Source of the DNA: Tomocerus qinae
Taxonomy: Eukaryota; Arthropoda; Collembola; Entomobryomorpha; Tomoceridae
Assembly: GCA_020055645.1 (NCBI GenBank)
Contig: CM034546.1
Coordinates: forward strand, 75,082,001 to 75,146,000
Reading direction: 5' to 3'
Length of the DNA: 64,000 nucleotides
Shown here piece after piece: positions 54,609-64,000 of this stretch. Position numbers and translations under genes: made by a program. Each line of letters begins with the position of its first letter. Position 1 is the first letter of the stretch. The notes beneath the pieces were generated by a model. It saw only the letters and a list, made by a program, of their open reading frames with translations, was not told where the DNA came from and did no database searches.

Positions 54609-54689
54609 AATAATACTCAGGATATCCAGAAAAGTAATTTATTATTTGAGGAACAATTGTTTAGAAAATTAGGACAAGGTGAGATAATG

Positions 54690-56640
54690 TCACGTGATTC
54701 TGATTTCATTACTGATGGGAGACAGAAAAGAAATAAAGAAACTTTTATTGTTTCCTTGATATTATATCCATTAATACTATATAAGGTACCTAATACTAGT
54801 AATGTACTTACAGCAATGTAAACTGTGAGTAAAGTTTGAAGTAAATGTGAGTAAAAACAGTTTTGTCACTCTCAGAGTTACGCATGGTGAAGCCTTCGAT
54901 CAGCTATAAAATGATCGAGAGCCTGAACCAATTTTGAGATATTTAACAATATTATTTGGCAAGGTTAAATGATTTATCACTGTAATTATAATCTTAATAG
55001 TAGAAGCTTTTTTTGATTAGATTCATATTAGCCATTTTATTGATCAAAGTTGGTTTTACTCACTACTTTTCAGTATGCAGGCTTAGTTCGCAAATTAAAT
55101 AATTGTGGAAATATCACAGAATTGGTAGAAGTAACGACTTTACAGACTTTACGACTTCCTTTGCTAGTTTTGGAGAATACTAAAGTTGAACACGATTAAG
55201 AGCTAAGTTAAATGAAATATAATTACACTTTATTAAGCCATTAGTCCGTATTCCTTGTAATCAAAAGTATGTTTAGAATCTAAACTTTAGATGGACAAAT
55301 TGTTGTTTATTGACATTGTGGTTGGCGAATACAACGGTACTGTTGAATTAATTATAAACAAATAAACGAATTAAGCTTCAAAACTGAATTAATTGAAAAA
55401 TAGAATGACATCATAATCATAATTGCCCGAGTTTGAAAGATCATTAACATTCATTTTCTAGGAATGATAAAAATGACTCGCATTTGTCCATGTAAACCAA
55501 TTCAATACGACTTACGCATAATATTGCGTATTTTCGGTGACAGCCTGAAAATACATATTGAGTACATATTTTTGGTACTAACTGAAATTGCATATTGCGT
55601 ATTTGATACCTTAAGGGACGTATACCTAATCTAGCTTCAGCTAACCTAATTATAACTTAACATAACTATACCCATAGCTTTTCTTTCGTCGCTAAAAATA
55701 GAAATTCAGAACTTCTGGACTACATCGTTGATCGTTGTTTTTGTATGCTTCTTGAATGGTTAAAAGTTATTTATATAATACTAGTAGCCCCCAGAGCAGG
55801 ACTCAATTTCGAAAGGTATGCAATGATCATGCGTATTGGAAATATAAATATTTAGTTGTTTCAAAATTACAAATATTTATTTGTTCCAGCTTTTCACCAT
55901 ACCACACATAGTTACATACATAGATATATAGACAGGTAAATTTATTGCTCTATCTAAAATGGTGGTTATAAATTGGAATGACAAAAAAGAGGATGATGCA
56001 ACTTGACGGAATTTTCGGCAGGGACGAAATAGTCGTTATGTGAGTAATTTGTGATTTGGAAACGTTGGTTTTGTTTCGTCGGTTTGACATTTTTCCTCGT
56101 TTTGAGGACGAAAATGCCCTCCCTGAAATTCAAGAAAAGGAAAATACTTTTTAAAATAGCCTAACAATTCATTTTATGCCGATTTTGTCAGTCTTTCAGT
56201 CTTGTCAGTAAGTCTTTCTGATGTACCATATTTTCGAAACGTTTCAAACCTTTTTTCCTCTTTGCCACTCCGAAATCGATTTATAAATATGGCACTGCAA
56301 ATGAAAATGTACAACTTTTGCAAATTGATCATTGTAGTGGCCATACCACAATAAATTTGGCACTCTTCTGGGTGGATTCAAATGGTTTAATCTCTTTGAT
56401 AGATTGTTTCAACAGTTATACCAAAGAATAGGATTATGATACGATTACGAATCATATTATCATAATCCCAGTGTAGTAGGTCAATACTAGTAGTAATGCC
56501 AATTAAACAAAATGTACCAAATCACCCAACCAAACCCCCTTAGCCGACTCTTAGGGGGTCGGCTGGTTTCACTAGACACAACTGTGTCTAGTGAAACAAT
56601 ACTAGAGCGCATGCATTCAAAATAAAACCATTCTAAAACC
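54690..56640. other. No gene recognised
   Basis: AT-rich. Contains the second copy of the ACTAGTAGCCCCCAG repeat (55785-55975), a decayed copy of G-rich repeat family B (about 56100-56300, with CGAAATCGATTTATAAATAT near its end) and a small hairpin at 56566-56597 (GTTTCACTAGACACAA facing its complement). No exon supported. Confidence 0.45.
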
Positions 56641-56642
56641 GT

Positions 56643-56985
56643 TAAGGTACGCGTATATTCCATAAAGTGTATGAATTTGACTTTTTCATCAATAATAAAA
56701 TCTCTATGGATATTAATTAAAGTTAGAGATAGTACCTCAAAAAATTCAACTCTAAAGCCCGTGCAGTTGTGGGGAGATCCAAACTTCCTAAAAAAGTTAA
56801 CATGGAATATGATAGTCAGATTAATTGGTCGTTTCCAGGAATACCTTATTCTTAAGGTACGCGTATATTCCATAAAGTGTATGAATTTGACTATTTCATC
56901 AATAATAAAATCTCTATGGATATTAATTAAAGTTAGAGATAGTACCTCAAAAAAATTCAAATCTAAAGCCCGTGCAGTTGTAGAC
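56643..56985 (+). repeat. Tandem duplication, 210-bp period
   Basis: A segment of about 133 bp from AAGGTACGCGTATATTCC to AAGCCCGTGCAGTTGT is present at 56643 and again at 56853 with three or four changes, separated by a unique 77-bp spacer. Frames open across it on both strands repeat with it and are not genes. Confidence 0.85.
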
Positions 56986-57699
56986 TAAATGGACTGTAGG
57001 TATAAGGAAGTACCTATAGATAATAATTTTTTCCAGGATTGCTAGATTTGTATGGGAGTACTTTGACAAAGAGAGTATTTTTTTGCTGGAAGAAGTAAAT
57101 ACAAAGTACACGCATGATGTACGGAATAATTAATTATTCAACTGTTCTCGTTCATCAGCAAAAAGAAGTCGCACGTAACGCCATCGCAATTACTCTCAAG
57201 TCTCACTGGACTATTGATTCGCAGTTGTAAATGGATTGTTTATGCAAATTGGATGCAAAGTACAAACATCCCCAACTTACAAATCATTGCTAACATATTG
57301 TAAAGATCATTTCATATCATTGTATAAGGGCCACGGCCAAGAGTTTTTTAGTCGAGAGCCTCTCTAATTATTTCAAGCAAGCAACGTGCAGTGTAGGTAG
57401 TTCAAGTTCATTCAACGATAATGAAATTGCTATTGGAGAAGTAGGGACAGAGATTACAGACATTTCCTTTCAATTGCTAATCTTCGCAAACCGGTTCCAC
57501 TTCCTGGAGTTTTTGCCAGCATAACTTAGCACTGCCGTACGTACCAAGCACTCCATTGTTGGTACATTATTTCTTTTATCCCTACGCATCACATTATTCA
57601 GAGGAATTTACTCCGGTGTATGCGTTTACACTTTCTGTCTGTCCGTCTGTCCTTATCAGCAATAACTTTCGGACGGACGGTTTAAATTAGACAATTCAA
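56986..57699. other. No gene recognised
   Basis: Non-coding sequence between two tandem arrays; no exon, RNA gene or known repeat family identified. Confidence 0.35.
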
Positions 57700-58130
57700 A
57701 TTTTCAGGATACATCATTAAGGTAAAATGTAGGTCTGAGTTCGTATATGAGCAGGATCGGTCGCATCCCCTGACTGGGGGAAAGGGTTGAAAATTTCAAT
57801 TGGCGATAACTTTGGAACGGTTATACCTAAACTACTCAAATTTTCAGAGCACAATATTGAGGTAAAATGTAGGTCTGAGTTTGTATATGAGCAGGATCGG
57901 TCACATCCCTGATTGGGGGAAAGGGTTGAAAATTTCAATTGGCGATAACTTTGGAACGGTTATACCTAAACTACTCAAATTTTCAGAGCACAATATTGAG
58001 GTAAAATGTAGGTCTGATTTTGTATATGAGCAGGATCGGTCACATCCCCTGACTGGGGGAAAGGGTTGAAAATTTCCATTGGCGATAACTTTGGAACGGT
58101 TATACCTAAACTACTCAAATAAATTTCAAT
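57700..58130 (+). repeat. Tandem array, about 140-bp unit
   Basis: Three units begin GGTAAAATGTAGGTCTGA at about 57721, 57861 and 58000, each continuing with GAGCAGGATCGGTC, GGGGGAAAGGGTTG and GCGATAACTTTGGAACGG. A partial fourth unit ends near 58130. Confidence 0.88.
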
Positions 58131-59276
58131 TGGTGATACTTTGGAACGCGAAACTCCTCTGATGTTATACCCCGTTTTGCAACGGTTTATTTACTTTTCA
58201 ATAAACAATCTAAACCAAAATCACTCGTACTGGTTTTAATGAGATTATTTATGGTTTTCCCGAGAACGACATACCTATGACAATTTTTGTATTGTCATTA
58301 AATGTGCACGACTTTGTAATGTACATTTTGATACCTCTTCCACAATTATTACTATATTTGTATTTATATTGATAATGTCGCTCTGTTTTATAATGATAAT
58401 TGGTATGTTGATTGATTTGGTGCGTAATGAATTCAATTTAAAAGTTATTAAAGTTTCTTTGCCCTTTTTTTACTATAAAGTAACTGAAACTTTTTTGTGT
58501 GTATTAAACGTTTCATACATTAATGTCTGTAAGTAGCAGAGTCATTATATAGTATTCGACAGTTAAACAAAGGAAAAATTCAATGTCAATGTCGATCTTT
58601 GCCCGTCCTTGACTTCCGGTTATGAAGAAGAGTATAACAAGAACTAGCTACAGATAGTAAGTACAAACTACATTCCCAACCAGCATCAATACCATTAGAA
58701 TTTACATTTATTAAGCTTAAATCAATTTTTGATGTGTGTGAAAACAGCAATTATGACGGCAGCCGTGTTTTCATCAAGTGTACTTAATTACTCCTTTCAA
58801 CTCAATAATAATAATATTGTTTTATCAACATTTGTAATTACAAGTAGAAACAACTAATTATAAGTTATTAATAGGCTATAATAATATAATAATTTTGTCA
58901 AACTACTTTCTAGTCATAACTGATAAGTGATAAAATAATTTATTGCTGGACTATCCATTAAAACATAATGGAATGATAAGGATAGAATATAAGTATGCCA
59001 ATCTCTGCGTGTGCAACGGAAATTGATATTGAAATGTCTAAGTGCTTCAACCATAAAATAAAACGATATCGTTCGCAAAAACAGTTCATTTACAAGCATG
59101 AAAGATTTATGTATTCATATTATAGATATTATTTATTGGAGGGAGCACAAAGTTCTTTCATTGTAACTGAATTATTATTACAGTAAATCAAATTAATAGG
59201 TAATTACATCAATAGATGTTTAGAGTTCCTTCATTTATTTGGCTGTCAGTCAAGCCTATTGGTCTTGAATAAATAA
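58131..59276. other. No gene recognised; probable left flank of the Maverick-type element
   Basis: AT-rich. I find no polymerase exonuclease domain or terminal inverted repeat here, so the Maverick-type element is 5'-truncated or its left part has decayed beyond recognition. An open frame at 58995-59186 has no familiar features. Confidence 0.35.
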
Positions 59277-60476
59277 TCTGTATTTAGGATAACAGAACAG
59301 TTTCCATTTCTACCAATAACTAGGAAAGTTGAGTTTGAAGAGCTGTCAGAAGTGCAAAAACATCACATAAGAAAATTTAAAAACGATGTTAAAAATGTTT
59401 TAACTGCAAAAAAGTTGTTATTAACGGTTGAATCAAAAACTGAGTATGTGTGCTATTACAGTCTTTTAAAATTCTTTCTACACCATGGAATAGAAATTAC
59501 ACGAAGAGCTAGGGGAATAAAGTTATTTATTCCCCAGGAGGCATTTATGGCTGATTACATTAATCTAAACATCGAACTTAGAAGAAACGCAACATCTGAA
59601 ATTATAAAAAAAACTTTTAAAGTTATATCCTAATGCCTGTTTGGGGAAAGCCCTGCAAAAGTTTAGGGAAAAATCGGAAACTCGTATCTGTACAAGTAGA
59701 GCCTTGTGTGAAGAGTTAATGTCGAAATGTAACTTTAAAGATGTAACCATACTTTCAGACAACGTTTCAATATTTCAAATGCAGAAAATGATTAAGGCTC
59801 AAATTATTGGGACTATCACCCTTTTCAATTCCAAGCTGACATTTGAATTTATGGTTCCATAGATGACAGTATTCCCGGTTTGATACCCACGTTTGGGGCA
59901 GAAAACATTACAATTCTGTACACAGACACTGATTCAATTATTTATTCCGTAATTGACAGGGAAAATAGTTATATGAGGAAACTAAAGCAGATAAATTCAA
60001 TGTTTGATTTTAGTAATCTTCCAAGACACCATGAGTTGTATGATGTTTCAAGAAAATCTCAAGCAGGCTTGTTAAAGTGTGAAGTATTACACGTTAAAAA
60101 ACATTGTGCGATTGCAAGTAAATGCTACAGTATACTTAAACACGATCTGGAGACTTCAGAAAATGATGGTCATGAAGTTCGATGCCGTGGAATACCTGGG
60201 TCTAGTTTAAAAGAAATAAAACACGAGGACTATGAAAAAATTGTATTAAACGACGAAATTTTAAGATTACCGGTTTACAATATCCTCAGCGAAGATTTTA
60301 AACTTTATAGCAACAGGGGTATGAAAGTTGTATTTACCCCAATAAATACAAAACGATTTATGATAAACAATATATCTTCGTTACCTTATGGACATCCAGA
60401 TATTGCTATGCACAGACGAAGGCAACTGGAACAAATTGCTCAAAATACAGCAACGGATGTGGATTCAATTCAGTGA
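59277..60476 (+). pseudogene. Protein-primed DNA polymerase B, C-terminal part, broken
   Basis: Three pieces in two frames: about 59277-59633, 59641-59862 and 59880-60476. The first contains the fingers/palm region with the 'YINLNIELRRNA' stretch typical of this family. The third begins with the palm active-site motif YTDTDS (about 59919-59936), which carries two catalytic aspartates. The exonuclease and N-terminal parts are not present upstream, and the frame changes near 59636 and 59863-59880, so this copy cannot encode an active polymerase. The polymerase would replicate the element from a protein primer. The piece order and motif spacing follow the family without rearrangement. Confidence 0.8.
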
Positions 60477-60496
60477 GTGTTTCGCTTTCAACCAAG

Positions 60497-62257
60497 ATGG
60501 ATAATGAAAATAATTCTGTGCCTGATTCCAGAGAATTTTACGTGCATCTAGATTCTAATCTATGTAAAAATAAATATCCTGAAAATTGTGTTTCAAAGTT
60601 TAAAAACGAATTGCCCAAGCAAATCGCGCTACTAAACGATCAGTATGGGAAGGATTGCTGGGAAGTGGCATTAGCCGAAATTTTTGTTAATTTGAATAAT
60701 AAAGTATTCCTTGAAGACGATGATAGGAAATTGAAAGTTATTAAAAAAACGACATTCTCTCGAGAAATAAAGCATAATAAACTTTGGGATTACCCAACCT
60801 TCCTAGAGGAAATAAACAATAAACTGTCAAAAACTAGCCCGATAATCCCAGCTAGATTTAAGGTCATGAAAACTCATTTTAGAAAAAGAGTTTATATTGA
60901 CGTTTTAGAAGATATATATTTTAAACTGCCTGAACAATTTCAAAAAATATTTGCAATGCCGTCAAGAGTGTACTCCAAGGGACGTCATTATTCCCCATAT
61001 GTGGCTAATCTAAATGAACTGTTGGCCACGCCTTCGAAAAAATATAATTTTTTACACAGCAGGAGTCCTTTTCCATCACTTGGCAGTGAAACAGTGAATA
61101 CTATACAGTTTTTTAAAACTGAATCGACAATTGAAAACTTGGTTACACACCTCAACGATCTGTTTGCAGAAAAGAGATTACCTGTGGTGATTTCCTTGGA
61201 GCATCGACCTCAAAGTTTAAACGTTGCCCTGGGGAGACAAACTTTATTGTATTTTGATGATGAACTAGTGGAAAAGTTAAAATTGCCTACTGGTCTACTG
61301 GCAGCTGCTGATAGAGCGGAAAATTTCGTTTCGGATGGATTTGTGGATGATATTTCATCGTGTAAATTAGGATTTTACAAAATTGTAGCAAAGGATGAGG
61401 AACGGGGGATAGAACGAACATTTGAGTTTACAAAAACAGGGACTTGGGATGCATTTTTCGATCGAGTTAATTCTAAATTCCTTGAACATAATATACGAGC
61501 AGAGATTTGCCTTTTTGAAAATACCGTCTATGAGACCGAAGTTGATTATTATGCAGATGATGTAAATAAAGAACTGATTATTCCATTGGATTTGGCTACA
61601 TTGATTGGGCTGGATACCGTGTCATTCCGAGCGGGAAAACATGTAGCCTTAATGAAGAACCCCTTTTTTTATGCTGAGTTTAAAAGTATAATAAACAAGG
61701 GCTATGTAATACAATCGATTACAACTTCAGACTTGGAATTTACAGTTCCATTTCCAGTCAATCGTGACCGTGCAACGGTAGTTGCTGCGTTAAACAAGGC
61801 TATGGACCTACACTCTAATAAACCTTGGATTAAGCTAAATGACAAGAGTGAAGTGTTGTTAGATATTCCCGATGGATGTAAAGTCAAGCTTCCTCCGAGA
61901 ATTTCTCAACTTTTTAGCATAAAAAATCATCAATGGCTGACGGCAGCCAATAAAACTTTAAATGAAATTTATTCCAGTGATTTGTGTAGAAATCAAATTA
62001 ACATTTCTAGCAATTTGTGTGATGGAATGATGATGGGGGATAAAAAAAGTAGTGTCTTAAGGACAATTCAATGGGAAAATGACGCCAGTGTTTTGACGAC
62101 CAACGTTGCATATGGACCTTTGTATTATTTTCCTATTCAACCGTCAACAATTGAAGAAATTGAAATTAAGCTATCATCTGGATGTGACGAGTTTTTGCTA
62201 CCGGCAAACTGGAAAAATCTAATTACTGTTTTAAAATTCAGAAAACGAGACAAATAA
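60497..62257 (+). CDS. Maverick-associated structural-type protein, function unassigned
   Basis: An intact 586-residue frame. I chose ATG 60497; the frame is open upstream to 60473 but only from a GTG, and it overlaps the polymerase remnant's end. The N-terminus (REFYVHLDSNLCKNKYPENC, then KFKNELPKQIALL and WEVALAEIFVN) is a motif I have seen in proteins carried by Maverick/Polinton and adintovirus-like elements. The remainder shows two or three loosely similar modules, for example DAFFDRVNSKFLEHNIRAE and ATVVAALNKAMDLHSNKP, each followed by a LIGL/ISQLF-type segment. No transmembrane segment and no catalytic motif. I think it is a virion structural protein, but I cannot say which one. It stays intact although the polymerase before it is broken. 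Confidence 0.55.
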   Translation: MDNENNSVPDSREFYVHLDSNLCKNKYPENCVSKFKNELPKQIALLNDQYGKDCWEVALAEIFVNLNNKVFLEDDDRKLKVIKKTTFSREIKHNKLWDYPTFLEEINNKLSKTSPIIPARFKVMKTHFRKRVYIDVLEDIYFKLPEQFQKIFAMPSRVYSKGRHYSPYVANLNELLATPSKKYNFLHSRSPFPSLGSETVNTIQFFKTESTIENLVTHLNDLFAEKRLPVVISLEHRPQSLNVALGRQTLLYFDDELVEKLKLPTGLLAAADRAENFVSDGFVDDISSCKLGFYKIVAKDEERGIERTFEFTKTGTWDAFFDRVNSKFLEHNIRAEICLFENTVYETEVDYYADDVNKELIIPLDLATLIGLDTVSFRAGKHVALMKNPFFYAEFKSIINKGYVIQSITTSDLEFTVPFPVNRDRATVVAALNKAMDLHSNKPWIKLNDKSEVLLDIPDGCKVKLPPRISQLFSIKNHQWLTAANKTLNEIYSSDLCRNQINISSNLCDGMMMGDKKSSVLRTIQWENDASVLTTNVAYGPLYYFPIQPSTIEEIEIKLSSGCDEFLLPANWKNLITVLKFRKRDK

Positions 62258-63241
62258 ATGGCGACTGTTAAAGCGCGATATGTGAAAACCAATCTCCCTG
62301 GTAGCTTTGGGGGCGTGGATACATTTGTAAAAAATACAGTTTTTAAAAATAAAAGACTTGTGGAAAAAGAATTAAATTTGTTGGATGCGTATAGTTTGCA
62401 TAGACCAGCGAAAAAAATAATTAAACAGAGACGACATATTCAAGTTAATTTTGTGGGCGACTTATTAGCCATGGATTTAGTGGATTACTCGGCATATAGC
62501 TCTGAGAATAAATCATTTAAATGGATTCTAATGGTTATGGACGCATTTTCCAGAAAACTGTATGCCGAACCGTTGAAAAATAAAACGGGGGCATCGACGC
62601 TCGAGGCTTTGAAAACTATTTTCAAAAGAAACAAGGAACTAAGGTCAACACGTCAATTATTTGCGGATTTGGGAGGGGAATTTTGGAACAAGCAAATGGA
62701 ACAGTTTTTAAAGACGAAAAACATAAAACTTTATAGTACTAATAGTGAGATGAAAGCTGCAAATGTTGAACGTGTAAATAGAACCATAAAATATCGTTTA
62801 CAACGTATTTTTACTCATAGAAAAAACAATAAATGGATTGATGTCTTAAATGGAGTCGTAAACAGTTATAATAATTCATTTCACCATGGGATTGGCATGA
62901 CTCCTAATGAAGTATATCTAGAAGATAATGCAAGTGTGGTGTGGAATAACGTTTTTGAAAAACGGTCAAAAGAGAAATATGCCAAGCCTAAACTAAAAGT
63001 TGGGCAATATGTTCGATTGTCAACGGTTAAGAGACTATTTATGAAATCCTACACGTTTAATTGGACGCAAGAAGTGTTTATAGTAAGTAAAGTGCTTCAA
63101 ACAAAACCAGTGACATATAATGTTCGGGATATGGCCACTCCGTCAAATGATATTGAAGGAATTTTTTATGAGGATCAGTTACAAGCCGTCGACGAGAGAG
63201 TTGCAAATTTATATAGAAAATCAGTTTTAGATAACAAGTGA
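62258..63241 (+). CDS. Retroviral-type integrase (Maverick/Polinton)
   Basis: A 327-residue protein with an rve-type catalytic core. Candidate catalytic residues are Asp73 (LLAMDLVDYS), Asp137 (LFADLGGEF) and Glu171 (ANVERVNRTIKYR); the second Asp to Glu spacing is close to the DD35E arrangement. A C-terminal SH3-like domain (KVGQYVRLS, then QEVFIVSKVLQ) follows at about 245-310. I see no chromodomain and only a weak N-terminal zinc-finger signature, as is usual for this group. The start codon follows the previous stop without a gap. The frame is complete and all candidate catalytic residues are present. It would integrate the element's DNA. It ends about 390 bp before the converging ORF. Confidence 0.85.
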   Translation: MATVKARYVKTNLPGSFGGVDTFVKNTVFKNKRLVEKELNLLDAYSLHRPAKKIIKQRRHIQVNFVGDLLAMDLVDYSAYSSENKSFKWILMVMDAFSRKLYAEPLKNKTGASTLEALKTIFKRNKELRSTRQLFADLGGEFWNKQMEQFLKTKNIKLYSTNSEMKAANVERVNRTIKYRLQRIFTHRKNNKWIDVLNGVVNSYNNSFHHGIGMTPNEVYLEDNASVVWNNVFEKRSKEKYAKPKLKVGQYVRLSTVKRLFMKSYTFNWTQEVFIVSKVLQTKPVTYNVRDMATPSNDIEGIFYEDQLQAVDERVANLYRKSVLDNK

Positions 63242-63329
63242 TTATATTTAAATATTTGTTTTATTTTCAAAAAATTTTTTTGTTAAATTAGGATACATAG
63301 TAATAGATAAATAAATTATTCAAACCGTT

Positions 63330-63535
63330 AAAATCATTCTAATCATTCGAATAATTCGAATCAATCTGATCAATTCGGATCAATCTGATCAATCTGATCA
63401 ATTCGGATCAATCTGATCAATCAGATCAATCTGATCAATCTGATCAATCAGATAAATCTGATCAATTCGGATCAATCTAATCAATTCGGATCAATCTAAT
63501 CAATTCGTATTATCCGAATGATTCAAAACATTTGA
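63330..63535. repeat. Tandem GATCAAT-rich array between converging Maverick genes
   Basis: About ten degenerate units of GATCAATCTGATCAATTCG, with CAG and TAA variants. TGATCA is itself palindromic, so the array can fold. It sits in the only sizeable gap of the element, between the ends of the integrase and the minus-strand ORF, and may serve as a bidirectional terminator or simply be a local expansion. Confidence 0.8.
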
Positions 63536-63628
63536 ATGAATAGAATGGTTTTAACCAATTTGACTAGTCTAAAATAATGTATTTTAACAATTTGTTTAAT
63601 AAATTATTTACAAAATTTACAAAAGTTT

Positions 63629-64000
63629 TTACAATTTCATTTTATTCATACCCGCTATACAGTCGCACGTCATATTCTTTTCGTTCCATAAACCTTTAAT
63701 ACGGGCTTTAACTTTAGAAACATATTCTTTGCCAGTCATGTTGCCATGCACATACCAGACAATGTCTCTGAACCGCTCACGATTATCCCGGCAGGCCAAA
63801 TGTCGACATCCAACAATAAAAGGCAATTTTGTCTCCTCATCGTAATTATAGTTTGCCATAGGTGGGTGCCATCCGTCTACTAAACTCCCAGAATAGTTTT
63901 GATTCACAGATAGAATAAATCTACTGCATGTTGGCGATGGGGGATTACCATCTTTATTGATTAATTTAAAAATATAATCATATTTTTCCACAGCATTCAT
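63629..64000 (-). CDS. Unknown Maverick-associated protein (runs to the window edge)
   Basis: An open minus-strand frame of 123 codons ending at 63629; an ATG coincides with position 64000 but the frame could extend beyond the window. It contains several Cys and His (FIVGCRHLACRDNRERFR, TCDCIAGMNK) and a conserved-looking WYVHGNMTGKEYVSKVKAR stretch, without a family I recognise. It converges on the integrase, as is common in these elements where gene blocks face each other. It could be a small structural or regulatory protein. Confidence 0.5.
   Translation of the reverse strand: MNAVEKYDYIFKLINKDGNPPSPTCSRFILSVNQNYSGSLVDGWHPPMANYNYDEETKLPFIVGCRHLACRDNRERFRDIVWYVHGNMTGKEYVSKVKARIKGLWNEKNMTCDCIAGMNKMKL

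Larger units (their letters stand above)
59277..64000 (+). mobile_element. Maverick/Polinton-type element, left end truncated, right end outside the window
   Basis: A compact block of four coding units with almost no spacing: decayed family-B DNA polymerase, a 586-residue structural-type protein, a retroviral-type integrase (adjacent stop and start, 62257/62258) and a converging minus-strand ORF that reaches the window edge. Protein-primed PolB together with a retroviral-type integrase defines Maverick/Polinton elements, which also encode virion-like proteins. Codon use is AT-rich as in the surroundings and there are no introns. Terminal inverted repeats and a 6-bp target duplication are expected for the group but are not visible inside the window. 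Confidence 0.8.

Noticed and set aside
56487..56988. 157- and 105-codon frames on opposite strands
   Set aside because: Both arise from the 210-bp-period tandem duplication and repeat with it.

Overview
The window is nuclear DNA of an animal: AT-rich, with short GT-AG introns, dense MITEs and minisatellites, and no operons. The two chemoreceptor genes end in a C-terminal layout (a 'LRPL..xVG.F' stretch followed by a last hydrophobic helix) that I associate with springtail (Collembola) gustatory receptors. Together with the single-exon ionotropic-receptor-like gene, this makes a springtail or other basal hexapod the best guess. That is inference, not proof.

Layout. 0.6-7 kb is a transposon graveyard: a 2.6-kb nested inverted-repeat element, a hAT-type MITE with an exact 8-bp target duplication, and several dispersed repeat families. 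7.8-10 kb (minus) holds a divergent homeobox gene. Its homeodomain is split by a phase-0 intron in helix 3, it has an Arg/Ser-rich tail, and its last exon changes frame at a 9-bp homopolymer. 12.3-16.5 kb (plus) is a complete 10-exon TIF1/bonus-type gene (RING, B-box, coiled coil, PHD, bromodomain). 17.5-19.5 kb is an ORF1-only LINE-type insertion bounded by a 12-bp target-site duplication. 20.1-35.0 kb (minus) is a complete GCN1 gene: I could place 43 exons, all in compatible phase, coding for about 2,646 residues. Its largest intron (25.7-28.1 kb) is full of minisatellites.

37.9-40.2 kb (minus) is an intronless ionotropic-receptor-like gene. 42.4-44.7 kb (plus) is a two-exon F-box gene. 44.9-46.0 kb is an internally decayed mariner-type element with arms of about 400 bp. 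47.1-54.0 kb carries a recent tandem duplication of a gustatory-receptor-like gene; the second copy has an intron swollen by a 22-bp minisatellite and upstream and downstream retroposon insertions absent from the first. 54-59 kb has no recognisable gene, only tandem and dispersed repeats. From 59.3 kb to the window edge lies a Maverick/Polinton-type element: decayed protein-primed DNA polymerase B, a 586-residue structural-type protein, an intact-looking retroviral-type integrase, and an oppositely oriented unknown ORF running off the end.

The host genes share no pathway. GCN1 is translational stress control, TIF1/bonus is chromatin regulation, and IR, GR and F-box belong to expanding arthropod families. 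The clearest lead for new biology is the Maverick-type element, partly decayed but with intact integrase and structural ORFs. Next are the nested foldback/MITE families and the homeobox gene whose splice donor abuts a LINE tail. All domain calls are by eye from the sequence; no database was searched.
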